This document shows positions 47,771-57,959 of a DNA stretch of 64,000 bases, piece after piece (within the stretch, counting starts at the first letter, position 1; each line of letters opens with the position of its first letter). The DNA is taken from contig JAUPFV010000004.1 of the NCBI GenBank assembly GCA_036936605.1, positions 138,021,473 through 138,085,472 of the forward strand. The letters are read 5' to 3'. Under the pieces are notes generated by a model. The model was not told where the DNA came from, made no database searches, and saw only the letters and a program-made list of their open reading frames with translations. The position numbers and the translations under genes were made by a program. This DNA comes from Limnanthes douglasii subsp. nivea. Lineage: Eukaryota; Streptophyta; Magnoliopsida; Brassicales; Limnanthaceae.

Positions 47771-48701
47771 ATTTTATTCTCAAGAAAAACAAAAAACAAT
47801 AACTGAAAGTGAAGAAGATGATGACAACACCATTGGTTCAAGTTTGCTACCTGTAAAGATGTTTATCATTGTCGACTCAGATTCTAGCGAGGAGTTTGTT
47901 CCCCCAAAAAGACAAGCTTCTAGTCAAGGGAATCGAGAAACAATTCCTATGGAAGGGGAAAATCTCACCCCTTGCCTCAGCTTATTTTGATGTCTATGAA
48001 AATGACTTTGTTGCGAATAAGCTTAACAGATTGCTTCACGCTTCTGCTCTTCTCAAAAGGAAGGCCAGCCGCAAAGATTTCTATAAGAACAAATTTATTC
48101 AAAGAAGAGTCGAATTGAAAAATTAAAAAGATGAACTTGCCCAGGAAAAGAAGACATCCGCTGATCAAAGGAAAACTGAATTGAAGAAGGTAGAGGACGA
48201 GCTTGCTCGTGAGAAGGAGATATCTTCTGAGTGTTTGAAGAAGATCACTTTTTTGGAAAATAAAATTGCTCAAGAGAAAGAGAAACTCGATGATGAAAGG
48301 GAGTGTTTTATCACTAAAGATATCGAACGGACCTCCCTTGTCAATAGTCTCTTTGATTTTTGTGAGACGACTAGAAAATATATTGAGGATGTTGTAAAAG
48401 ACATTGGAAGAATTACCACAAAAAACGAGTCCTTGAAGAATAACTTTGAAGCTGAGAAGAAGAAATTCCTGGATGCGTATGCTACCAACTGCGTTTCTCG
48501 TCTCGAAAAAAAGATACCAACATAAAATCAGCTTTAGTTTTAAAAAAAAACATAAACCCTTTCCTGAATTGAAGCTAGGAGGCCTTAGGGGGCGTGTTAT
48601 AGAAAGACATCAACCAAGGTGTTTCTTTGGAGGATTTAGTGACTACCAATGAGCCGAAATGTTCTTCTTCTGACTTTGGCTCCTCACAAGGTAGTAGATA
48701 A
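47771..48701 (+). pseudogene. Element 4 antisense gene remnant (coiled-coil half)
   Basis: Acidic and disordered pieces (47790-47990, SEEDDDNTIG, DSDSSEEFVPP), then from about 47960 in another frame a long coiled coil: NKLNRLLHASALLKRK, a TAA near 48124, DELAREKEISSECLKK, KIAQEKEKLDDERE. An acidic Ser-rich tail (EDLVTTNEPKCSSSD) ends near 48701. It has the same layout as the second exon of the element 1 and 3 antisense genes; the globular domain is missing. It lies next to, and points away from, the element 3 antisense gene. Confidence 0.65.
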
Positions 48702-49139
48702 GATTATGCTTCCAAATACAATTGGTGTTTATCACTTTTTATGTTGAACTTTATATTTTTGTATAACCCCTGCTTATTAACCATCTTTTAGGTCCCCTGG
48801 TCGGATTGTTTGTTGAACTTTTGCTTGGTACAACGTTCTATGTATTGTGGAAGTTCTAAATGAAAGAGTATTCTGGTTATATATGTTTCTACGTAACTTA
48901 ATAATTTTACTTCCTTACTCCAAATTTTCCTCTGAATATACTCTATACTTGTCTTTTGTAACAAACTCATGCTTTCAACCAAACTTTTTCATATGAAAAT
49001 TTTATATCTAAAAAATTACCATGTCCTTTTTCGAAAGTTTTTCATATGACAAAGTAAATTGTTGACCAACATTCATTGGTTGGCCCTTCTAACTAAAAAC
49101 GATGAGAAATATAGTCCATTATTTATTGAGTGAATATTA
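48702..49139. other. 3' region of the element 4 antisense gene, no gene
   Basis: AT-rich; likely 3' UTR-type sequence of the antisense gene. The minus-strand ORF at 48788-48982 has no motif. Confidence 0.4.
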
Positions 49140-49340
49140 TTACTTAGCCTTCATCGGAAAGTGTTTCTAGTTCAAAATGATGAACATTGCATTCCAACAA
49201 TCGTTGGATGGCGTCGTTAGTTCAAAAAGATGAACATTGCACTCCAACAATCGTTGGATGACCTCATTAGTTCAAAAAGATGAACATTATCATCCAACAT
49301 TTGTTGGAAGGTTTTTTCAGTTCAGAAAGATGAACATTGT
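49140..49340. repeat. About 50-bp tandem repeat, element 4
   Basis: Four copies of a unit containing AGTTCAAAAAGATGAACATT and CCAACAATCGTTGGATG. Each unit holds two small inverted repeats (TTCA...TGAA; CCAAC...GTTGG). It lies between the antisense gene end and the integrase end, as in elements 1 and 2, with unrelated sequence. Confidence 0.85.
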
Positions 49341-49390
49341 AGAAATTATTTTAAAATGGCAAAGGAATTTTAAATATAGGTCGGCTATTA

Positions 49391-49442
49391 GGGAACCTCG
49401 TCAAAACCTTCCTGCGCCGCTAGGGTAGGAAAGAGTATGCCA
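49391..49442 (-). other. Conserved non-coding block after pol, element 4
   Basis: On the minus strand: GGCATACTCTTTCCTACCC, TAGCGGCGCAGGAAGG, TTTTGACGAGGTTCCC. Same place and pattern as the other four. Confidence 0.7.
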
Positions 49443-49499
49443 CAGATACTTACATAAGTTCACAAAGAAACTATTTACAACTTTACATATTCACTCCAA

Positions 49500-50515
49500 A
49501 TAAATATTGAGGTGTTCAATATTCAAGAGGTGAATAAGATCTCTTCTTTCCTTATTTTTGAGTTGATATGTCCCCGGTTTGACTTTCTTTATTACCGTGT
49601 ATGGACCTTCCCAATTAGCATGTACGATGGGAAGATTGTTTTGAATGGAACGACTACATCCATTCTATAAACCAGCGGGAGTGGTGACTCTTGTGTTGCA
49701 GTCCGAGTACAGATTCTGTAAGCCCATAAAACATCTTGTAGATAATCCGACCATTTTCTAGCCTTACCTTCCAAGTTCTGTTTAGGCCATCCAAAACTGT
49801 CCGATTGGTGACCTTGACTTGACCCTTCGTTTGGGGATGGAAAGGTGTCGAGAAGCACTGATGTACCTCCTTAAAAGGATATAAAGCTTTCATTTCTTTG
49901 TTATCGAACGATAGGGATTCAGATATCGACTCGAGATGCACAACAGGTGCATGAATTGTATTGGCAAATATCTGGCAGGTGTCACATGTCTAAACTAATT
50001 CGTTGGCATCCGAGGAGAGTATAGGCCAGTAGTACCCTGCAATAAGAACTTTTCGTATCAGTGTTTTGTACTTGGAGTACGCTGAACTTTCCCCATAGTG
50101 AAACTCTGATAGTATCATCTGTGATTCATCCCTTCCTAAGCATCGAAGTAGTTATCGACTAAAAGATTTTTGTATACAATATATCTCTGAGGAAAACATA
50201 TCCATACACCTTAAATTGTATTCTTTTAGTCATCACCTTGTCAACTGGTAACGTATCGTTTACAAAAAAATCTTTAATTCCAATCTTTTGGCATATTTGT
50301 AGAAATTTAAAAAGCTTCAACAAACCCTTCAACTATTTTGAATCCTCTTACTATATAAGGATTTTCTTATGTGATAATTCAAGGACACTTCTCTAAATAG
50401 AAAGATTTAGTCGAAGAATCAGCCACAAAATTTCCAGCCCTATGAACATCTTTGTAGGAGATGTCTTCGAAAAGCAACTTCAAACCTTCAAAAGACAACG
50501 TTAGTAAAAATATTC
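49500..50515 (-). pseudogene. Element 4 integrase and end of second RNase H
   Basis: 49592-49858: DYLQDVLWAYRICTRTATQES and the LVYRMDVVVP block; 49654-49941 in another frame has CFSTPFHPQTKGQVKVTNRT, where the catalytic Glu position reads Lys (QVEVTN expected). The zinc-binding region is at about 49950-50140 (LSEFHYGES, GYYWPIL, CDTCQ). A weak piece of the second RNase H is at 50400-50515. The segment with the first two catalytic Asp residues is deleted between about 49940 and 49950. The C-terminal domain at 49500-49590 is short. Confidence 0.75.
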
Positions 50516-50559
50516 ATTAGTTAACAAAAGTCTAAATTTATTTAATTTGACAAACTTTT

Positions 50560-51560
50560 TTAAGTTGTATAGTTTAATATCTTACCATTATTGAGTTATG
50601 ATTAAGAATAAATTTGTATATAAATACAAAGGTTTTCTCTATATCAATACATTATATCTTTTAACACTAAGTTAATCATTGAATATACACATAAGTTAAT
50701 CATTGAATAGACACATAAGTGAACTTACCCTATGCTGTTATTCATATATAATAAAAACAACTTCCATATTTAGAGTTTATATTTTTCTTGTTTGTACATG
50801 AACTATGAAATGCAATCATAGTGGTCTTCTTACATTTTTTTTCTCGTTAGCCCGAAAAATATTCATCATATTGAACTCCTTGAATGAATTTATAATTTTA
50901 GCTCACAAAATTTAAAATAAACTCATTGTGTATCGACTTCTTATATTGACAATCACTAAAAGTTTCAAACTTATAATTAGATCGGAATAAACATAGAGAT
51001 AAAACTGATAAGGGTATCATTTGAAAGAACAAACTTATGAGATTTAAAAATAGAATGAATTTATTTCCTCAAATATTTTATTGCGATTATTTTTATTAAA
51101 TTTTTAATCCGAGTCGTATTAAAAATTATAATTTTATGAATGTCATAAATCATCTTTTCAAAAAGACTAAGCTCAATGGTTATCGAACTTGGAAACTATT
51201 TGGAGACTCCTGTCAAAATTATGATTAAGTTGAATGAGTTGGACCCTTTTCATCTCTTAAATATCCTCATTTGTTAATGATTTATTTTATATGTAAGATA
51301 TATATAGTTTCCCACTTGGTATCACTAATCAATGTTATTATTTCCATAGCATTATATAAACTATTCATTCTAAAATTCTATAGTATTAAATATCACTTAA
51401 TTTCTTCGACGACTTTATACGATAACAAAAAAACACATGGGCATAAAATAAATAAAACATATACATCACATAAAATAAAATAGACAAGTAAGCTTAATAT
51501 TTTAGTTTTCAAATCGTATATGAGTTGTTTAAAACTTTCTCATCGCAGACTTTAACACAT
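50560..51560 (+). repeat. Unclassified AT-rich interspersed repeat, copy 3
   Basis: Landmarks shared with 1590-2860 in order: AAAAACAACTTCCAT (50754 and 1842), CAATCATAGTGGTC-like (50813 and 1900), TTCTTATATTGACAATCACT (50938 and 2030), and TTAAAACTTTCTCATCGCAGAC (in part, 51528 and 2548). Confidence 0.45.
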
Positions 51561-51779
51561 GAACTTTGGCTCGAAGCTTATTTACTATTTTTAGAGGCCA
51601 TATTTTTATTTTTTATAGTGTATCTTCCAAATGACAATGATAGAAAATATATATATGTTGGAGGTCATTTAGCTTCTTTATTTTTAATTTAAATCTTTTG
51701 AGTCGAAAGAGATGTATGCTGATCCAAAGCAGACAAGTCTGAAGTAGGTTGGTCTGAAGCAATTTTTAAACATGCTGGA

Positions 51780-52250
51780 CTGAAGCCTATTCTTCCAATT
51801 TTTAAGTCTTATATTTAATTGGGTCTTCTATTTTAAGCGTCCTATATTAATTGGATTTCCTATTAATTATGTATTCTATATTTATTATGATTTTCTATTT
51901 ATGATCATTCCAATATTAAACCATTATGAGTTTATTCTAGACGTTTATGTGCTTTAATTTGGAGTGTCTGGTGAAAACAATAGGATTTTCCTTAAATCTA
52001 TAAATAAAAGAATATATATAATTATAAATGTGTGATGTGACACCAACTATGATGAGTCTTCGTGAGTGGTATATTTCATAAGTGAGAGAAATAACTCTAG
52101 GTATTTTGAGAGATAAGTGAGTTGAGATACAAAAAGAGAATAGAGAGCTATGTGAATCACGTAATCTTTTGTGACCAATTTGATCGAGTCATTTTTGTAG
52201 CCTAATTATTTATAATTCGCAGATATATGTTTTTTTCACAATCTAAACCT
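51780..52250 (+). repeat. Isolated copia LTR
   Basis: Collinear with the LTRs at 7720-8300 and 33270-33870 (ATTTAATTGGGTCTTCTATT, a TATAAATAAAAG box at about 52000, GTGTGATGTGACA, AGAGAAATAACTCTAGG). No pol sequence on either side, so it is a solo LTR or a truncated end. Clear target duplications were not found. Confidence 0.65.
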
Positions 52251-53131
52251 CAAATTACTTTTGGTGCTCATTGGTCACGTGTGATACACGCACCACGAAA
52301 GCAAGTGAATATGATTCCTAAACTCGATTCGAAAACCTAGCTTGAGGTATGATTAGCAACTTATTAAAATGTCCTATAATTATTGTGGTTGTAGTTGATA
52401 ATGTATATTCCACCTAAATAGATGGATATTTTACCATTATTGTGTTTTTTATAGTTTATTTTTTAAATTAATACAAACATGATTGGTCGCCGTTATACCA
52501 ACCGGTATGTATATCTAGGTATTGAAATAAATCAATCCATAAATTGACACCACACAAGTGAGCTTATCTTTTGTTGTTATACAGATCTAATAGAGAAACA
52601 ATTTTGTTGTTTGGAGTTGTTATTTGAATTGTTTCGGCATAAACCTTGAAAAGCAATCAAAGAGGCTTATTACACTCGTTCCCGTTACCATGAGAAACAT
52701 TCATCATATCGACTTTTGTGACACCTCTCTAATATCTTTATACGCCAATGAGTTTTTTCAATAATTTGAAAATATTAACTTTTGAATAAGTAGAATAGTT
52801 AGAATGTTGGGGTTCATATTTTGACAATAAAAATTACAAACAAAGAACACCATAAACAAAAAAACAAAAAAATGGAATTTCAATAACAAAAGGGTGGAAA
52901 AAAGAGTGAAATAAATTAATAAATAGAAAACATTAAAACAAAACGATAATATTTTTTTATTGTGGATTTTTTTTAAAAAAAATAAACAAACAAATGATAA
53001 TATATAGATATATATGGGAAAATTAATGCGAGAAAGAGCCGCTATTATCGTATGTTTGTTAGGTAATAAAAAAAAGCAAACGTGATTTGATGATGAGTTC
53101 TGGTAAAGGTGGGCGGGTGAATATGCAAGAA
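52251..53131. repeat. AT-rich spacer with a partial fourth copy of the unclassified repeat
   Basis: 52430-52740 again shows the AACAATTTTGTTGTTTGGAG, GCAATCAAAGAGGC and AACATTCATCATATCGAC landmarks of the repeat. The rest is poly-A/T-rich. The minus ORF at 52758-53168 is low complexity and overlaps the tRNA gene. Confidence 0.4.
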
Positions 53132-53202
53132 GCACCAGTGGTCTAGTGGTAGAATAGTACCCTGCCACGGTACAGACCCGGGTTCGATTCCCGGCTGGTG
53201 CA
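53132..53202 (+). tRNA. tRNA-Gly (anticodon GCC)
   Basis: 71 nt with a perfect 7-bp acceptor stem (GCACCAG with CTGGTGC), discriminator A, D loop GTGGTCTAGTGGTAGAAT (internal A box), anticodon stem GTACC/GGTAC around the loop CTGCCAC with anticodon GCC at 53164-53166, and TTCGATTC in the T arm (B box GGTTCGATTCC). No intron. The structure looks functional. It is followed four bases later by a C/D snoRNA, so transcription probably continues through that to the T run at 53298. Confidence 0.97.
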
Positions 53203-53206
53203 GTGA

Positions 53207-53294
53207 GCTGCTATGATGAAAACTGCGCAAACCGCAATAGAGGTCTATTGCTTTCCATCCGTCCAAGACGATGAAACTTGCGTACCTGAGCATC
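53207..53294 (+). ncRNA. snoR43: C/D box snoRNA, snoR43-like, cotranscribed with the tRNA
   Basis: C box ATGATGA at 53213-53219, D box CTGA at 53286-53289, terminal stem GCTGC (53207-53211) with GCATC (53290-53294), and a C'-like ACGATGA at 53268-53274. It starts four bases after the tRNA 3' end and precedes a Pol III terminator. Plants have dicistronic tRNA-Gly(GCC)-snoR43 genes in which RNase Z releases the snoRNA; the arrangement here fits. The guide target was not worked out; the nucleotides before the D box are ACTTGCGTAC. The snoR43 name rests on the context, not on a sequence comparison. Confidence 0.85.
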
Positions 53295-53297
53295 CCC

Positions 53298-53313
53298 TTT
53301 TTCTTTTTTTTTT
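53298..53313 (+). terminator. Pol III terminator of the tRNA-snoRNA unit
   Basis: T5 at 53298-53302, then after one C a run of ten T (53304-53313), directly after the snoRNA terminal stem. No T4 run exists between the tRNA and the snoRNA. Confidence 0.85.
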
Positions 53314-54224
53314 GTCTCCCTTCTTTGTCTTAGTGGCTGTGCTTCTCGTTATCTGAGAATTAGCTTGGGTGACTTTGAGTTACTGGTGGCAATATTTTCC
53401 TGTTGCCCACCACATGCTCGATGAAATCGGCATTCCGGGTAGATGGTTTGTCAATAGTTTTCTAACATTTGGCCTTTTCCAAACGGTCCCAGTCTCTTCC
53501 TATATTGCTCAAATACATCTATTCCTACAATTACAATTGTATAAACAATTCTAACACCCGAGGACTAGTTTTATACCTTGGGTTGTACAGCAAGAACTCG
53601 ATCAAAACTTTTGTAATCTTCTGTGTCTTTTTGTGTGCCTCCTTCCGAATCCGAATCCGAATCCGTTTGGTCTGTTCTTTCATAGTGTATGTGACGATAA
53701 CGGGTATCGGTTTTTCAATTTTTTACACTGGTGCGGCGGCTCTTCTCAACCGAAACATTTAAATTTTATCAAGCAACTAAAAATTAAGTTGGAAGATAGG
53801 AATTATAAAGAGGGTTTCTTGGAACTATAATTCCACGATTAAAAAGGTTTGTGATGTAGAATTTGTCAAATTAGTGATTAGTGGGGATGTGATTCTTGAT
53901 GAAACATTAATCGTCTGCTACATTAGTCTGATGAGTAAATAGATGATTTGGCTAGCGTAACAAAAGTGATGAATGGTGACTTAGGCTTTATAGCTGAGAG
54001 TATGAAAACAGAAGTGGATTGTAAACCACTTGCTGCCTGCAGCTATGGTAGTGGCTTCCAAATTTAGAACGGTGATGTAGATTGTAGTGTGTGTGAAGGA
54101 TTTAAGATTATTCTTTATATGTCAATACCAAAACCTTCTGTATCTATTATCTATAGATTGTATCTGCCTAGGAATGAATACACACCAAAGTTATATCAAT
54201 AAGTAGTAAGATACTTTTAGAAGC
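53314..54224. other. Region without a recognised gene
   Basis: Higher complexity than the AT-rich spacers. It contains a short microsatellite (three CCGAATC-type units near 53645) and three small overlapping ORFs (53369-53554, 53469-53762, 53633-53830) with no motif. It may include the left end of the MULE, but no sequence here matches the inverted right flank. Confidence 0.3.
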
Positions 54225-54602
54225 ATGGAGTTTACTCCCCATGAAGACTACCATTTGCTTCTGGCGGCGAGGATTGCCCGCCGAGAGATGGGGGAAGATA
54301 CTAATGATGCTTTTTTTGATCGGGTGCTTTGTAAGATGTACTACGACTACGTCCGTTTACAAACAGGAGGTCTCCTCGTGCGCAACCGTGAGAAAATAAA
54401 GCAGAGGTATCTTTTTTGCCAACCGCTCCAGCGTTTGTTGTTTCAGCCGTATAAAATTAAGCAAGAAGCGGGCGCCGTCTTCAACATGACGGTGGTAGAC
54501 TACATCAGTAGGGAGATGGTGGCGTATCTTCAGGATAGGATTGCGGAAAGGGAGGAGGCGGTTGATTTTGACGACAATTTGGGATATGACTTCGATGATT
54601 GA
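54225..54602 (+). CDS. 125-residue ORF convergent with the MULE transposase
   Basis: An intact frame from ATG to TGA with ordinary, non-AT-biased codons, unlike the decayed surroundings. The protein is helical in appearance, with many charged residues (AARIARREMG, RDIAERE-like end) and an acidic C-terminus (DFDDNLGYDFDD). No signal peptide or membrane segment. I do not recognise the family. It faces the MULE gene tail to tail, about 500 bp away, with hairpin repeats between. In maize MuDR a second gene (mudrB) sits in the same convergent arrangement, so this may be a second MULE gene. The alternative is a small host gene or captured fragment next to the transposon. Confidence 0.55.
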   Translation: MEFTPHEDYHLLLAARIARREMGEDTNDAFFDRVLCKMYYDYVRLQTGGLLVRNREKIKQRYLFCQPLQRLLFQPYKIKQEAGAVFNMTVVDYISREMVAYLQDRIAEREEAVDFDDNLGYDFDD

Positions 54603-54837
54603 GCATTTTGGTTGTTGGCATTTCGGTGTTTAATTATTTTCTTATGTTTCGTTAAGTTAAAAGTCTTAACTTAATGTTTTCCTATTTTTGTAACCAGTTC
54701 AAGTGTACTTGTTGTTTTCTTGTATTTCATCAAAATGTACTTGTTGTTTTCCTGAACTTCTTCAAAATGTACTTGTTGTTTTCTCCCACTGGTATTTTAT
54801 TCCAACAAATGTCCAAGCCTGCCAAAAAAGCATTCTG

Positions 54838-55155
54838 TCTAAAAAAGCAGAGCCTAGTTTCTGTCTTAAAAACTAGGCCAAAAATTTGGCCTAGCGTCAC
54901 AGGCCCAAAATGAGACCAGGCCCAAAAGGCGTCTCATTTTGGGCCTGCGACAGGAGCTTTCTGTCTTAAAAACTAGGCCAAAAATTTGGCCTAGCGTCGC
55001 AGGCCCAAAATGAGACCGGGCCCAAAAGGCGTCTCATTTTGGGCCTGCGACAGAAGCTTTCTGTCTGAAAAACTAGGCCAAATTTTTGGCCTAGCGTCGC
55101 AGGCCCAAAATGAGACCAGGCCCAAAAGGCGTCTCATTTTGGGCCTGCGACAGGA
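54838..55155. repeat. 100-bp tandem repeat with long internal hairpins
   Basis: Three copies (starting 54861, 54961 and 55061) with a partial one before them. Each unit holds a near-perfect inverted repeat CTAGGCCAAA/TTTGGCCTAG and a second one with arms of 17-21 nt (CAGGCCCAAAATGAGAC and its complement) around a 14-nt loop. Pieces of the same units occur in intron 1 of the MULE gene (57045-57240). The last MULE codons run into the third unit. Confidence 0.92.
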
Positions 55156-57411
55156 GTTGCATTACTCTATTGATAATGTGGTCTTGTTGGTCGGGGCGGA
55201 AACTACGAATGGAGTTGTCAATTAAGGAAATCTTTTTTTGCAATTCCTCTTCGCGAGAGGTAGGATCCCTGTGCACAATATCTAATATTTTCCAAAAAAT
55301 ATCCACATCTTCTAAAGGGATGCACCTACCTTCTCTAGCTATAAAGGCAATTTCACATGCACAAGGTAAACCATGCGTTTTCCTAAGGAAACAACCTCCA
55401 CATGCCACCCGATCTACTCCTATATTCCGAGCACGTACAATAGCAACCGTCAGTATCTTTAGCCCCGCATGTGACACATGACCTTTAAGATTTTTGGTCA
55501 AAACACCATCGAAGCCGGGAATTGATCTAAACTTACTTCTCTCGAATGATTCGACGATACCCGCATGCTGCTTCGTTAACAAGTTATGAACGTTTTCCCA
55601 AAAAGTCTCAAAGTTGCATTGATTCGTCCCAAGATATTTTTTTAGGGACGAATGTGCACCCTCCGCCCTACATAGTACAAGTAATAAATTATCAACATAT
55701 TTGATCTTTAATAAAATAACTCAACGAAAAGTAGGATACACGGACTAACCTATTTGTAGTTGTTTGGCCATAATGCTTAATCGTGTTCGTTTTGTACGCA
55801 AGGAACTTGTCAGCATATTTTGTTATCCACGAGTCCATAACGTACGCAAAACACTCCGGTTTAGATGCGAACATCTCCTTAAGTGTATCCAGATTCTTTT
55901 GGTAACTCTCAAACGTGTTCGCCTCTGCAACGTAGCCGTAAAATTCAACAAATTGTTTCGCTACCGCATCATCGTGCAATATCTTCCGAACCGCCCTAAG
56001 AATGTTCTTACTAATGTGCCACGTGCATATCAAATGGTGCGTTCCGGGAAAAATTCTATCAACCGCACGCATGAGAGCTAACTCCTGATCGGTAACAATA
56101 ATGGATGGAAATGCGCAAACGCTATCCATCATCAAACCACGAAGAGTTTCCAAAGCCCATACGTAGTTTCCAATCTTCTCTCCGCTCATAAATACGTACG
56201 CAACGGTAAATGTGATGGAAGTGGACGTTAAACCGACAACCTCTAACAACGGCATCTTATACCTAGTAGTCTTGTACGTACAATCCATGAATAACACGTT
56301 CGGGAATGTACGTAATAAGTCTATGCTAGTAGGATGTGCGAAGAAAAAGTCAGTGATCACCTTTGTATCATCTTTCAAACGCTCCCACGTCGAGTATCCA
56401 TTCTCCTTCAACTTCGTCAATAGATATTGCATTTGGATTTGTCCCCCTTGTTCAGCGTCCCGATGTTTTTGGCGGATATTGTAGATTGCACGCATGTTCG
56501 ACATGTTTTCTGGATATTGGTGCTTCAAACCACTATATATCTCCCTAGGGCGCAAACCTAGGTGAGACAAACTACGAACTAGTTCCTCTTCGTCCAGTTT
56601 TAGCCTACAAGCGCGGGAATGACCGTCTAGGCGAACGTAGGGTTCATGATTGTGAGTACCGTTTATCACCTCCAAACGCCATTTCATGGCTAGTACGTCG
56701 ATCGGATGACCTTTTAGCGCAAACGGACAATTACATTTCTTCGTCGATGTCTTCCTCTTTTTCAAATTGTCCGGCTTTGCCTTTGATACGTATACACCGT
56801 ATCGCTCGCAAACGTACTCTAACCTAGGAGTCCTTCCCCATTTCCCACTATCGTAGAGTTTTCTTATTGTGACAAACTTGATCTTCTTTGATTCAATCTC
56901 CACGAAAGCATCTAATTCGTCTTTAGTGAATAATCTATCCGTGTTGAATATTTTACTGTAATCGGCATCCATAAATGGAGGCTGGGCAGGTTCCTCCTGC
57001 AAAATATACAATCGAAAAGTATAAGTTTATATATACAAGTTGCAGTAGCAGGCCCAAAATAAGACATGTCTCAAGTGCCGTCGCAGGCCCAAAAGGAGAC
57101 GAGGCCCAAAAGGCGTCTCATTTTGGGCCTGCGACAGAAGCTTTCTGTCTGAAAAAAATAGGCCAAATTTTTGGCCTAGCGTCGCAGGCCCAAAATGAGA
57201 CGCTCTTTTGTATCCGTCTAATTTTGGGCCTGCGACGGTTCTTCAGGCCTGTCGCCTGTTGTTCGTGCGATGACGATGCTGTTCATCGCACGAACAGCGT
57301 GCTACAGGCCTGAAATCCGAATAAATGAGTTTCGGTTCTTACCTCCATCCGGTAAGCTTCCTCCTCGTTCAGTAAGTCTTCCAGAGAAATGCCCATCTCT
57401 TCGTTGTCCAT
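55091..57411 (-). CDS. MULE (Mutator-like) transposase, three exons, intact frame
   Basis: Exon 1 57343-57411, exon 2 55750-56996, exon 3 55091-55667; introns of 346 and 82 bp, both GT-AG, giving 630 codons without a stop. A zinc-binding DNA-binding region with C-x-C ... H-N-H (CNCPF, GTHNHE) lies at about residues 85-145. The MULE catalytic domain has Asp261 (FMDCTYKT), Asp326 (VTDQELAL), the WH pair at 349-350 and Glu441 (AEGAHSSLKKYL). A SWIM-type zinc motif (CGGCFLRKTHGLPCACEIA) is in exon 3. The last about 18 residues are read from the hairpin repeat, so the natural C-terminus may have been replaced. No terminal inverted repeats were recognised. The intact frame suggests recent activity or selection. 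Confidence 0.88.
56997..57342 (-). other. Intron 1 of the MULE gene, containing foldback repeats
   Basis: Donor GTAAGA and acceptor TTTTGCAG on the minus strand. The interior has two partial units of the hairpin repeat (57045-57240) and a nested foldback: TTCAGGCCTGT at 57242-57252 with its complement at 57304-57314, and GTTCGTGCGATGA at 57261-57273 with its complement at 57283-57295. Confidence 0.75.
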
Positions 57412-57959
57412 AGATACTCCGATTCAATATTTTTCGAAGTGGATTTGATGGGTTTGGCTAAAAAACGCTAACGTTTTCGATTTAATGGGTTTAGATTAGT
57501 AGATGTTAGTACAAAGCTTGTAGATCTAGTGTAATAACGGATAGATTTAAGTGTTTCGGCCGATTTGGAGACTAAATGGCATCAATGTAAAAATCTAGAG
57601 AGCGGAAGGGCAATTTTGGAATTTCAACTTTGAGTTTGAAAAAATAAGGGAGTAGGGTGAGAGATCTATCAAAATGTGTAACATTTCTAGCATGGCCCTT
57701 AGTTTTAACATACGGTCCTTTCACTATTTTTATTTACTAGCCGTTGAGATTAATTTCGGCAACCGATGCCCACATTTCCCACCAAACAAAACAAAGCTAG
57801 GACTTCCGCGAACCGTATTAACATTTCCTACCAATTCTAACAACAATTAACATATAATAACGAGAGCAATCATGATACCAATGCAAATGCAAAACAATGA
57901 AGAAGAGAAGGCCCTTTTCGTACATTTTTTTATAGACCCTTTTGACTCTTTTCTGACAC
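57412..57959. other. 5' flank of the MULE gene
   Basis: Upstream of the transposase ATG. It contains a segment typical of MULE subterminal sequence (GGGCAATTTTGGAATTTC near 57610) but no matching inverted copy was found on the other side. The right end of the element is probably in 57650-57780; it cannot be fixed. Confidence 0.35.

Larger units (their letters stand above)
47771..50515 (-). mobile_element. Element 4: Tat-lineage fragment
   Basis: Antisense gene (plus), tandem repeats, conserved block, then minus-strand integrase and a short second RNase H piece, ending near 50515. No LTR found. It is joined to element 3 at about 47770. Confidence 0.7.

Noticed and set aside
53045..53293. Minus-strand ORF over the tRNA and snoRNA
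   Set aside because: It is the complement of RNA genes; the open frame is accidental.
55110..55481. Plus-strand ORF over the hairpin repeat and MULE exon 3
   Set aside because: It lies antisense to a well supported exon and starts in a tandem repeat.
57600..57780. Possible MULE terminal inverted repeat
   Set aside because: The segment looks like MULE subterminal DNA but no inverted partner was found in 53314-54224, so I did not annotate element ends.
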